From Benincasa hispida (Eukaryota > Streptophyta > Magnoliopsida > Cucurbitales > Cucurbitaceae), in assembly GCF_009727055.1 (NCBI RefSeq), contig NC_052354.1:35552067-35616066 (forward strand): 64,000 nucleotides of DNA. The letters are read 5' to 3'. Position 1 is the stretch's first letter. Each line of letters opens with the position of its first letter. Below, piece by piece: positions 12,401 through 24,400 of the stretch. The position numbers and the translations under genes are program-made. The notes below the pieces were generated by a model. It was not told the DNA's origin. It saw only the letters and a program-made list of their open reading frames with translations, and ran no database searches.

Positions 12401-15400
12401 GTCCATGGGTTAACATATCAAGGACTTGGTTAAAAGTAGAAGCTTTGGCATCTTTTAAAATAGGCAACGGTAGAAGGGCTGCTTTTTGGAACGACCCTTG
12501 GCTGGACTTTGTTCCTCTAAAAACCTCCTTTCCAAGACTTTACACCATTTCTACTAAGCCTGACAGAGCTGTCCATGATTTTTGGGATGATGCACTTGAA
12601 TCATGGTCCATCCACTTCCGAAGACTACTGAAGGATGATGAGTTAGAAGATTTCCGACTCCTTATTGGACAGATTTCCACCTCTCCACTAAATTTAGTTT
12701 CAGATAAAAGATGGTGGACTTTAGAATCGAATGGGTCCTTTTTAGTAAAATCCCTTGTCAAACATCTATTCTTGGCCTCTCCAATTGGAAAACACCTAGA
12801 ATTGGCATTGTGGAAATCTAAAAGTCCAAGGAGGATAAACATTATGATTTGGATAATGCTGCATGGACTGCTAAATTGTGCAGATATTCTGCAAAAGAAG
12901 CTCCCCACTCACCATATCTCACCACAAGCTTGTTCTCTCTGCTTGGCAGACTCTGAAAATCTGCTACACTTATTCTTCAGAAGTGTGTATGCAGAAAAAT
13001 GTTGGCTCTATTTGCTTAATTGCTTTAATACCAGTTGGGTATTCGGTAATGACTTCAAGGCTAATGTCCTCCAACTTTTGATTGGTCCTAAAATGAAAAA
13101 GAAGCCAAGATTAATTTGGATCAATGCAGTGAAGGCCTTGTTATCAGAATTATGGTTCGAAAGGAACCAAAGAGTGTTTCATGACAAAGATTCTCCTTGG
13201 ACGTACAGATTCGAGACAGCCCGTATTAATGCCTCTTCTTGGTGCTCTCTATCCAAAGATTTTCAAGATTTCTCCATTCAAGACATACTGGAACGCCTTC
13301 ATCTTTCCTCCTACCTAAAAACCCTTGAATGATTCTAGTTTTTTTGTTGAATGTATTTTGTTTAGGTTATTTACACTTGTGTAAGCCCATTATACCAGGC
13401 ACGACTTTTGTGTCATTGTTTTGTCATCTTTACTTTTCTATTTAGGATATGATGAGAGTGCTAAGGAGGTGTCAACCTAGTTGAGATGTCTGGGTGCACT
13501 TTCTGATCCGTCTTTCTTGTTCTTGTGTCCTTTCAATTATATTGTAACATCTTTCATTATCTTAATGAAGAGGTTTGTTTCCTTTTTCTAAAGAAAATTA
13601 GTAGGAATTGATAGAGTATAGAGACCAACATTTTGGGGGTGTTCTTTTGCTTTTTGGCAAATTAGGCATCTCTTAAAAAAATTGTTAACATCCTTTCGTA
13701 ATTGAGGCCAAAAAAATCTTTCAGCCAAAGCTGCATACGTTTTGTCTTTTCCAAAGTGGCCAACTAGGCCATTGGAGTGAGTTTTTGCAAATAGTGCTTC
13801 TCGGAGGGATCCTTGTGGAATGCATAATAGATTGCCTTTAAACAGAAAGTTATCCATAATATGGAAGTCTTTGTTCCCGATGTGGGATTGGTGTTGCTTC
13901 CAGATTACACCAAAATTCGGGTCTAGTTCATAATATTTTGGTAGCATGTCAAAAGCAGTAATAGATCCGTGCAGTAAGGTTAGAAGTGTAGATTTTCTGC
14001 CGAGGCATCTGCAACTTTGTTAGAAGCACTAGAAGTGTGTTTAATGACAATCAAATTTTTGAATAAAGGATATCCACCTAGAATGCCTTTTTTTTTTTTT
14101 TTTCCTTTTTCTTTTCTTTTTTTCTTTTTCTTTTTCTTTTTTCTTTTTTCTTTTTTCTTCAAATCCACCTAGCATGCATTCTATTAACATGTTTTTGAAA
14201 GTGAATGAATTTTAGGGAATAGTGGTCAGTTAGGAGGATGAATTCTTTACTGATTAAATAGTGTTCCCAATATTGTAAAGCCCTAACTAAGGCATATAGT
14301 TCTTGCTCATAAGTAGTCCATTTTTCCCTAGCTTCACTAAGTTTCTCACTAAAGTATTCTATTGGGTGAGATTCTTGAGTTAAGGCAGCTACTATTCCCA
14401 CACAACAAGCATCAATGGAAATTTGGAAAGGTTTGGTAAAGTCTGGTGGGGCTAGGATTGGTGGGGATGTGAGTTGGAGTTTAAAATGTGGAAGCTGTTG
14501 GCTGCTTCTTTGGATCAATTAAACTGTCCTTTCTTTAGGCAATTTGTTAGTGGTGCTGCAAGGGTACTGAAATTTCAAATAAACTTTCTATAAAAAGATG
14601 TAAGACTTAAAAAATGATTGAACCTCTTTCACTGCGGAAGGGGTTGGCCAGCTCTGGATAGCTTTAATTTTTGTTGGATCTGCTTCAATTCCCTTGTCAT
14701 TAATCACAAATCCTAAAAATGATATTTGATTAGCAAGGAAAACACATTTCTTAATATTGATAACTAAGTGATTAGAGGCTAAAGTAGAAAAAACTTCTTG
14801 TAAATGAGTTAAGTGGTCAGTTGTTGTTTTGCTGTAGATGAGGATGTCATCAAAATACACGACTACGAATTTGTTAATATATGGAAGGAAGATTTGGTTC
14901 ATTAGCCTCATAAAGGTGCTTGGGGCATTGGAGAGGCCAAATGGCATTACAAGCCATTCAAATAGTCCTTCATTGGTCTTGAATGCTGTTTTCAGTTCAT
15001 CCCCTTCTCTAATTCTGTTATGATGGTAGCCACTATGAAGATCAGTTTTGGAAAATATTTTAGAACCAACTAGCTGATCTAAAAGGTCATTAATTTGAGG
15101 AATTGGGAAGCGGTATTTGATTGTTATTCTATTGATTGCCCTACTGTCTATACAAAGTCGCCAACTACCATCTGTTTTAGGTGCCAACAAAGCTGGAACA
15201 TTGCAAGGACTAAGGCTTGGTCGGATGTGTTGTTGTGCAAGAGGTCTTGAATGATGTCATGAAGTGCTTGATATTCTCTCGGACCCATTTTATAGTGGGG
15301 TAAGTGAGGAAGGATGGTTCCTAGGATGAAATCAATGTTGTGCTGAATGTCTTGAAGAGGTGGTAGACCATCTGGAAATTTTGTAAGGTTATTAAGTAAT

Positions 15401-18400
15401 TCAAGTACTCGGGGGTCCAGTGTGTTGTGTTGGCAGGGAACGTCCTGACATTCTTAGAGTGCCAATGTGAAGGTAGATGCTTGGCGTATAGCCTGTTTGG
15501 AGAGAACTAAGGAGAATAATTGTCTGTCTTGCTTATTTGGGCTGTTTGCTTTCAGCTGATGAGTAGAGGTTGGTAGTGGCATGAGTAGCACCTTTTTCCC
15601 CATCCAATCGAACTGATATGTATTGTCATGACCCCTATGTAAGGTTTGATTATCAAATTGCCATGGCGGCTAAGGAGGACATGACAAACGTCCATGTCTA
15701 TCACATCACAGATTATTTGGTCCTTGAAGTGGCTCCCAATGGAAGGTGGTAGCATGCATATTTCATTTATTATGGCTTCACCACCCTTTTTGATCCATCC
15801 CACCTTATAGGGATGTGGGTGTGTTTCTACCTTAAATTTGAGGGCTTGTACTACCTTAAGTTTGATACGATTCTTTTGTTTTGCAACCCCATTTTGAGAT
15901 GGAGTATCAACACAAGAAGATTGATGAAGAATGCTATGGGCATCTAAATAAGACTTAAGTGCATGAGAGAAATATTCTTTTGAATTATCGCTCCATAAGA
16001 TTTTAAGAGCATTACTAAACTGAGTTTGAATTTCAGCATGAAAGTTACGAAAATGAGAAAGTAACTCAGAACAATTTTTCATTAAATATAACCACTTTAC
16101 ACGATAATAGTCATTGACAAATGTAACAAAATACCGAAACCCTTATTTAGACTCAATAGGACATGGACCCAAACATTAGAATGGACTAATTTAAAAGGAG
16201 CACTAGCTCGTTTAGTGACTCAAAGATACAAAATCAAACAATGAAATTTAACGAACTGACATGACTCACAATCTAAAGAAGGCAAATGCTGAATTTGGGA
16301 ACGAAGACTCTTCAACACAGAGATAGACGAATCACCCAAACAACAATGTTCTTCAAGGGGAGACGATACGCTAAAGCATGTGATGGTTGTAGATATTTGT
16401 GGTTCAAAGATGTAAAGACCTTAAAATTCTTGCCATTTACCAATAGTTTGCTTCATTATAAGATCCTGAAATAAGCAATAACTAGGTTAAAAAGGAGACA
16501 CAACAATGAAGATCACGAGTGAGTTTATTGACTGAAATCAAATTAAAAGAGAACTGTGGTAAATTTAAACTGAGGCAAAGAAATTGATTCAGTAAGATGG
16601 ACGGTTCCCGATCCTAAAACAGGAGTGGAAGTTCCATCAGCTACAGTGACATTAGGTGTAGAGGTAGATGTACAAAAATTAGAGAATAAACTGGGGTTAC
16701 TTGTCATATGGTCTGTAGCGGCAGAGTCAATGACCCATTTCGAAATGGAGGAAAGAAGACATTTAGAGATGTTACTTGTCTATCCGTTGGCAGTAATGGG
16801 AGTTGAAGATGATGCCTTCAATGACTCCTGATATTGTTAAAATTTAGCAAAATTTTCTACAGAAATCGTAATTGACTTGTCAAGATTATCAGGAGTAGAC
16901 GCGACATGTGCAAATGACACTTATTCAACAATTTTCTACATTCACGTTTCGTATGACTAGGTTTATGATAGTAATAGCAAACATCACCTGAATTTGATTG
17001 TTGGTTATTGTGATAACCTTTGAAGTTATTTGATCCAACCCCCTTATTACCTCTGTAGTCATTTGTGCACCCAATCAAAACACTGCTAGAATCAGATGGC
17101 ATAATTGTTTGTGGCTTCTCTGTACGCAGTATTTGAGTATAAGCGTCTTCCAACGATGAGATGTTTGAGCTCGACAAAACTTGATCTTCAGCCATCTCAT
17201 TTTTAGGTGCAACACCAACTAAGGAACTCTCCTGATAAACAACTTTTCACGTTGAGCCATTAGAACTTTTGGATCAGTGTTAATTGGCATCAAGGCATTG
17301 AATTCTGCACATGTATTTTTGATCTCCATAAAGTAACTTGTAAGGGATTTCTCTCCTTGATTAGGTTGATATAGAGTCTTACAGACATCAAACACTCTAC
17401 TAATATTCTTTTTCCTATAATAAAGAAATTCCATATATACTTGTAGTTCCTTGACTGATTCGCATGATTTACTAACTCAATGATTTCACAGTCAATAGAA
17501 TTTTTGATCTATAGAAGCATTCTTGAATCATCCCATTACCAAATCTTTTTAGTAGCATCAGTCGGTGGCTCTTCTGTGATATGATCATCCATCTCAATGC
17601 TCCTAATAAACTGGCAAACATTTGATCTCCATGAATAGTAATTTGATCTATTCAATTTGCGTTCAGTTACTTTTGACACCATAGGAATCATCTTAGACAT
17701 GACTATTGGTTTCTTGTCAGTCATTACCTTAAAAAACCAGATAGAAATACAAACTAAAATCTAATTTATCGAAGCAAACCCTAATTTATCGAAGAGATTT
17801 TTCTTTTAATGAACCACAAACAGTGAGTATAAAGCCAAACAAACACACCACCAAAGAGAGGAAACAACTCCGATGACACCCACTGAAGACGAACCAAAAC
17901 GGGCAGCGCACGCGCCTATACATGCCGGTGCATGGATCGGACAACGGAGAGATGTTACGGCGTGAGCTTCACGCATTGGTCAGATGGACACCGAACTTTG
18001 GGGTTCTGCATATCGACGACTGGGCTCCTCGTTGGATAGGGTGGTGTTGAAAAATAGCGAAGAAATCGAGGACGGCGGCAACGGACGACAGAGAGTAGCG
18101 GTTGAAGATGGCGGAGAAATCGAGGATGGTGGCGATGGGAAAAAATATAAACCTACCCCTCCACAAAACCCTAGATGTTACACAAAAGGGTTCTAAATTC
18201 TCAAACCTTAAGGTCCACAAAACCCTAATTTTCTAGAGCTCTGATACCATGTAAAACTCTTAGGTTTGAGAAAATGAGAATTCTTTGTTCCATTCACTAA
18301 AGAAATATATATACAAGTGTACAAGAGTGACCAAAGAAGGAAATCGTAGAAAAGGCCATAAAAGAAAAATATAACAAACATATCTAGAACAATAAAATAT

Positions 18401-21400
18401 CCCTAATATTAGATCTATAACAATTGAAAAATGTGGTTTTCAGATAGAATCAATTTCTCGTTCTCCTTCAGCTAAAGCTTAATTTGGTGGTTTTGTTTAG
18501 GAAATGAAGCTTGAGAATGAGTTTTTTTAGGAGGGATAAGAATGATGTAGTAGGATAAGGGTAAATTAGGGTATCTTGGTTAAAATCCTTAATTGATTAA
18601 GTTTAGGATTAGTTTCATTGATTGATTAGGATTAGAATTAGTTTCCTTGGTTTATTAGGATTAGGATTAATTTCTTTGATTAATTTGGATTAGGATTAAT
18701 TTCTTTGATTAATTTGGATTAGGATTAGGATTAGTTTGCTTTCCAATTCTCTATAAATAGAGAGATTGTCTTCTTGTTTTGATAACTTTTGATTCATAAT
18801 AAAGACTTTGATTTTTTTATTTATATATATATATATATATATAAATTGGAGATTTCTCTCCTTTTATCATATAGGCTACATCTTGGTGGGTTGCAAAGTT
18901 GGTTTTCTTCTTATCTAGGTATTTCTTTTAGAAGTACCCTAAATCCTTATCTTTTTGGAAGTCCGTGGTGGATAAAAGTTTAGAAAAGATTAGCCTCTTG
19001 GAAAAAAGCGTTTCTTCTCTAAAGTTGAAAGACTTGTATTGGTCGAGTCTGTTTGAGTGACATCCCTATTTATTATTTCTCCCTTTTTAAAGCTTCGAGT
19101 GAGATTTGTAAGATCTTAAAGAGGCTTATGCATAATTTCCTTTGGGAAGGGATGGATGAAGGAAAAGGAAAAGAGACACATTTGGTTAGATAGGAGATCA
19201 TCGAGAAGTCGATCAACCTAGAGAATCAGAAATTGGGAATTAAGGTCCCGTAACAAATCGTTGTTAGCCAAATAGCTTTGGCGTTTCCCCCATAGCCCAA
19301 CTCTCTTTTGCATAGGATCATTGCTAGTAAACATTGTCCTCATCCTTTTGAGTGGCTAAATGGGGTTAAGGCACATGCCAAAACTTATGGATGGATATTG
19401 CTGTGGTGCTTCCTTCTTTTGCTCACTTGATCCATGTGAAGTGGGAGAGGTCGAGAGGGAAATGAAACGTATTTTTGGGAAGATTAGTAGGTGGGGGGAT
19501 AAATTTTATGCTTTATATTTCTCCTAGATATCATTTATCTGCCCTTAAAAATTGTTTTGCATGACTTTTTTGTTTGGTCAGGGAGCTCCTGTTCTTTCTC
19601 TTTTGGGTTTCTTCATTCTTTATTTGATAGGGAAGCAACATATGTGGTCTCGCTTTTGTTTTGTGCTTGAGGAACACACTTTTAAGCTTGAGAGAAGGGG
19701 TTTGGGGGTATAGAGTCTCAATCCTTTAGAGAGATTTTTGTGTAGATTTTTTTTTGATAGTTTGATTGACCCTTCTCCCATAGTGCAATTGGTCTTTTCG
19801 ATGCTCAGGAGGATTAAGATTCTTAGGAAAGTGAATTTTTTTACTCAACAAGTTTTGCATCGTTGTGCTAACACAATGGATAGACTTGCAAGGAAAATGC
19901 CCTTGTTAGTTTGGTCATTTGTTGTATTCTTTGTCGGAAGGCAGAGGAAGACTTGAAACATATTCTTTGGACATGTTTAGATTCTTACATGCTTGACACA
20001 GAGACATTAGTGATATGATCGCAGAGTTCCTCATCCATGCACCCCATTATGAGGAGGGTTGCTTTTTATGGTTTTATGGGGTGTGCACTTTTTTATGGGT
20101 TCTTTGAGGGGAGTGGGATAACGGGATATTTAGGGTGTTTAGAGGGTTGGAGAAGAATTCTAGTAATGTTTGGTCCCTTGTTAGGTTTCATGTTTCCTTT
20201 TGAACTTTGATTCTCAAGACCTTTTGTTATTATTCTATAAGCACTATTTTGTATAGTTGGAGATCCTTTCTTTAGTGGATTCTCCCCTTTTTATCGTGGG
20301 ACTGTCTTTTTGTATGCCCTTGTATTCTTTCAATTTTTTCTAAATGAAAGCTGCTGTTTTTATTAAAAAAAATGAAATTATAGCCATGATATTTCAACTT
20401 CACTTAACTTCCCCTTTTTTGCTAGGTTTCTCGATCTCTTGCGGCCTGTGAAGGTGCTCTCCTTGTTGTAGATGCTTCACAGGTAAATCATTCTAGATGG
20501 TTACTTTGTGTTAGCATTAGTTGATTACATGTCTTCCAATTTGCTACGTATGTAGGAAATCTTTGTACATTAATTGTGTGCTATTTGGCAATGTTACTAT
20601 GAACCTATCTTGTTTTTTTCGTAGCTCGATTTCGATTATCTTTTGCTTAGTTTAACTCGTATGCAAATCTATATTAGGGTGTGGAGGCACAAACACTGGC
20701 AAATGTCTATTTGGCTCTAGAGAACAACTTAGAAATTATCCCTGTAAGTTTTATTGTTATACTTCTCTTTTGTACGTTTTTGTTTTTATTGTAATTCTAC
20801 TATTCTTAGTGTTATAATTAATACGTATAGTTGTCCTTTATTGTAATTGTATATTCTTTAGTTTTGGGTTCTCTTGTACAACTATATATATACGTGCCTT
20901 TCTAATCTAAAATACAAGAAAATATTTTTTCCAATATTGAGCACAATTAGTCTATGACTTCCATGTATGCTTATATATTAAATCACCAATTGACCTAAAA
21001 GCTTAAACTTATGGATGAAGGTAGATTTAATTATATATCATCTACCAGAATATATAGTGGACCCATGGAGTTCGTCCAATAATTTTTCAATCATCGACAT
21101 TGGAAATTTATCTGGCACTGTCACATTATTCAGTCATCTATAATCCACGCAAAACCTTTGTTCCTCGTCTTTCTTCTTGACTAAGAGAACCGGACTGGAG
21201 AATGGGCTATTACTGGGTCGAATAATTCCGGTGGACAGCATATCACTGACCAACCGTTCAATCTCCTGGATGGGCATACTTGTATGGTCTAACATTGATT
21301 GGATCCTGGCCTTCCTTCAAAGTTATTCGATGATCCACCTCCCTTTTGGGTGGAAGTTCAGTGGGAGTCTGAAAATTCTCTGAATTCTTTTATTAACTCT

Positions 21401-24400
21401 CTGATATCTCGGTCAATTACCAAAATCTTTTCTTCATTACCTGTTCCTTTGACATTTTCATTTTCATCAGTCTGTAGATTCTGAAATTCATTAAGGAAGC
21501 CTTGATCCTCTTTGTCCCAGGTCTGGATCATCATTTTCAAGGTTACCTCTAGTTTAGTTAAAGACGGATCCCCATCTATTGTTACTCTCGTCTCACTTTT
21601 TGTGAAGGTCATTGTCATGCTCGACCAATCTATGCCCACGTATCCCATCAAATGTAACTAGAGAAGCCCTAAGATTGAATCCATGTTCCCTATTTCTAAC
21701 GGTAAGAAATTATCGATGACTGTGACGGTTGGAAGCACTATACTCACCGCCTTGCATACCCCTTTTCCTTTCATCATCGTTCCATTTCCAATCACCATTC
21801 CATAATTCGTGGTCTCAGTCACAGACAATTCCAACTGGTCTACAATTTTATGATGTATGAAATTGTGTGTGGCTCCACAATCTATCATCACCATTACAAC
21901 GTATCCCTTAATTGTCCCTTTAACTTTCATAATTCTCGAGGCTGAGAAACCCGACACAGACCGCAATGCTAACTCCACCGTATCTTTTACACCCGTTGTT
22001 TTGTCTTTGATTTCTTCGTTTTTAGGTCCAGGTTCCATTTCTTTTGCTTCCCCATCTTCGCATGCTATTAGCAACATCAATTCTCTTTTCTCTTTCACCT
22101 TGCACTGATGACTGATGAAGAACTTCTCATTGCAATGGAAACAGAGGCCTTTCTCTCGTCGATCTTGGTATTCCGTATCAGACAATCGTTTAATTAGAGG
22201 ATTCTTCCTCACCGTTCCTCCCTTCTTTGGCATCGTTACACTTTTCATTGCCACCGCTTTAGGGTATTGTGTCCAAGTCATTTGACTTTTGAGACTTGTG
22301 CTCTTCATACTACCCCTTCGGGCCAAACCTTGATTTGGGCCGCCTCTTTTCATCTCATCGACCATTGGATCAGTAAATTTCTATCCTCCACTAATTGAGT
22401 CTCTCGTATAATCTAGTCTAAGCCCACTGGCTGTCGGCTTATTACCCCTACTCTGATCGTTGGATGTAGCTCATTCAAAATCGTCGTTTCAAGTACATTC
22501 TCGGTTGCCTTCGGCAACGACGCAATTGCTATCTCAAATCTCTTGCAATAATCGGCCACCATGGTCTCCATCTTCAGATTCCACATCTGTGATAGGAGGG
22601 TACCGTCTACTGAAATGAAAAAAACGATCTTGCAATCGTTCCTTAAAGTCCTCCTAACTCATGAACTTCGCCGATTATTCGTCCAGTGATACCAGACAAC
22701 TTCATCTTGTTCGAAAATGATTACGGACACACAAATTTTCTCTTCATCAGTTAGTTCATGGATCTTGAAATACCTCTTAGCCCGATAAATCCAGGCATCT
22801 GGGTTCTCACCACTAAAACCGGCATCTCTATCTTTTTGTATTTGCCTTTTCCGAGCTGGCCACCAAATCTTTCGCCTGAGAAGATTCTCCTTTGCTATCT
22901 CCTGTTTTCTTCACCCCAAAACTTTTGATTGAGATTGTACTCACTTCCTTCCCCTTTTCGATCAACATTTCTCTCACATCGCTTGATAGTTTCTCAAGAC
23001 TCTTGTTCATATTAATTAGCATTTCCTTGATGCTCTGCATCTCTTTCTCCGTCCCTTCCACTCTCTCTTCCAATTACTTCTGAGCCATAGCTGATGTTTG
23101 TCCCAGGATTGAACGTGCTTTGATACCAAATGTTAGGTATCCAAGTCCCTGCACACAGAAAATACATAGACACCCAACAAAGCACACAAACACCACCAAA
23201 ACAGTGTATAGCAGCCTCCCCTGTACGTTAACACTATTTATCAACAAATATCCCAAGTCTCTGAGGATATTACAAGTTTAAAGTTCATCCGATACTACTA
23301 AGAACATGAAGAACAAAAAAAGAGAATAAAAAGAAGAACCCTTGGCTATTTGAGAGATGCCCCTCTCCAGCTATGAGCACTTGCTCCCAAAAACACTCCC
23401 AACCTTCACACTGATTCCCAAACCCTACAAAAGCTCCTTTTAGCTGGTAGCCTCCTTTGTACACTGTCACCCAATAATCAAAACTCAGTTGGTCCCCACC
23501 TCCCTTTTTGCTTGAGCAATTTCTTTCTTTCACAACATCTCCCACATTCTGACTGGCCCTATTTTGTCTCCTAAGACAAATATTCTTTGGTCTAATGCAG
23601 TTAAAGCCTTGATTTCATAAATTTGGTTTGAGTAGAACCAAAGAGTCTTCCACAACAAGGCTACTGAATGGCCTGGCCCGTTTGGATCGGCCCGCTTGTT
23701 AGCTTCTTCTTGGTGCTCTCAATCAGTTTTTTTTGTTGATTATTCTATTAAGGACATTTGCCTTAATTGGAGTGCTTTTATATCTTCTTTGTAATCAAGC
23801 TAGTAGTCTCTTTGTCTTTAGCTTTGATAGTTTCATCTTGTAAATGGATATGATGAGGGTGCTATGGGGGTGTCAACCTAATTGAGATGCCCAGGTGCCC
23901 CTACTGATCTATAGTTCCCCAGACTATTATGCTTATTATTATGCATCATTGTATTTTGAACTTTGTATCTTGAGCATTAGTCTCTTTTCATTATATCAAT
24001 TAAAAGTTTGTTTCCATTTTTTTTGGGAGAAAGACGATTTTTTTGCTTTGCTGAATGCTACTTGACTATCACAAATTTCTGTTAATGAACTCATAAAAGA
24101 TTTTATCTTGGTTCTTTAAAAAGCTTTTGAATTCATGTCCCTTCAAAAATTCCAAAAGCTAGAGCTCGATATTCAACTTTTGTACTACTTGTTGCTACAA
24201 AAAATATCCAGATGTAGATTTCTAACTAGCATCCGTATAGAGTCCATTATGTTTGTTGACTTTGAAATAATAATCCATGATTTGGAGTGCCTTTCATGTA
24301 TATTAAAATCATATTCACAGCCCTTAGATGATATTTATTTGGACCATTCATCGCAGAGAATGTAATGTCTAACCTAGTATGCGACAAATAAATTAACTTT

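Larger units (their letters stand above)
11136..15875 (-). mobile_element. Ty3-gypsy pol segment inside copia element 1
   Basis: A minus-strand gypsy segment from the aspartic protease region (about 15552-15870) through RT, RNase H and integrase, ending in the integrase C-terminal motif (FSPGDLV at about 11,140). No gypsy LTR, gag or primer site is seen at either end, and no target duplication was found. Its ends join copia integrase and copia RNase H directly. A LINE (11808-13596) splits its integrase. Confidence 0.75.
10739..18422 (-). mobile_element. Ty1-copia element 1, TSD ATTGA, chimeric interior
   Basis: LTRs at 10739-10913 and 18250-18422 begin TGTAAAACTCTTAGG and end ATAACA. The 5-bp repeat ATTGA flanks them (10734-10738, 18423-18427). 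Next to the right LTR is GCTCTGATACCA, the complement of the Met-tRNA primer site, so the element reads on the minus strand. Internal order in that sense is gag (17724 to 16857), integrase (16600 to about 15880), then a gypsy pol segment where copia RT should be, and finally a copia RNase H tail (11118 to 10921). A LINE lies within the gypsy part. It is inserted in the non-autonomous LTR element and is non-functional. Confidence 0.85.
8967..18883 (+). mobile_element. Non-autonomous LTR retrotransposon, TSD TGGTG
   Basis: Two LTRs (8967-9248 and 18543-18883) begin TG(A/T)TGTAGTAGG and end GGCTACATC(A/T). They are flanked by the 5-bp repeat TGGTG (8962-8966 and 18884-18888). A degenerate Met-tRNA primer site, TTTGATCAAAGC, follows the left LTR. 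A purine-rich AGGAGGGATAAGAA precedes the right LTR. Excluding the copia element inserted at 10739-18422, only about 1.6 kb of internal sequence remains, without protease, RT or integrase. I infer a non-autonomous element mobilised by a relative. Confidence 0.8.
8620..20372 (+). mobile_element. 5'-truncated LINE relic in intron 3, interrupted
   Basis: Reverse transcriptase pieces on the + strand: [10 protein letters not shown] at about 8668-8700 (the FADD box), [14 protein letters not shown] at about 8860-8910, then after the LTR element [15 protein letters not shown] (18890), [12 protein letters not shown] (19137) and a decayed zinc-binding region to about 20,000. It ends with a polyadenylation-like AAATGAAAG and an A-rich tail at about 20,360. 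The SINE at 8722-8825 and the LTR element at 8967-18883 lie inside it. Many stops mark it as dead. Confidence 0.7.
20975..23546 (-). mobile_element. Ty3-gypsy relic 1 in intron 5
   Basis: On the minus strand: 5' LTR (23131-23546), primer site TGGTATCAAAGC (about 23115-23128), gag, zinc knuckle, protease and the first part of RT ([20 protein letters not shown] at about 21150-21210). The 3' half is missing; sequence near 20970-21060 looks like a scrap of another LTR. The left limit is therefore approximate. It appears to have entered a LINE whose 3' end follows at 23,547. Confidence 0.75.
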
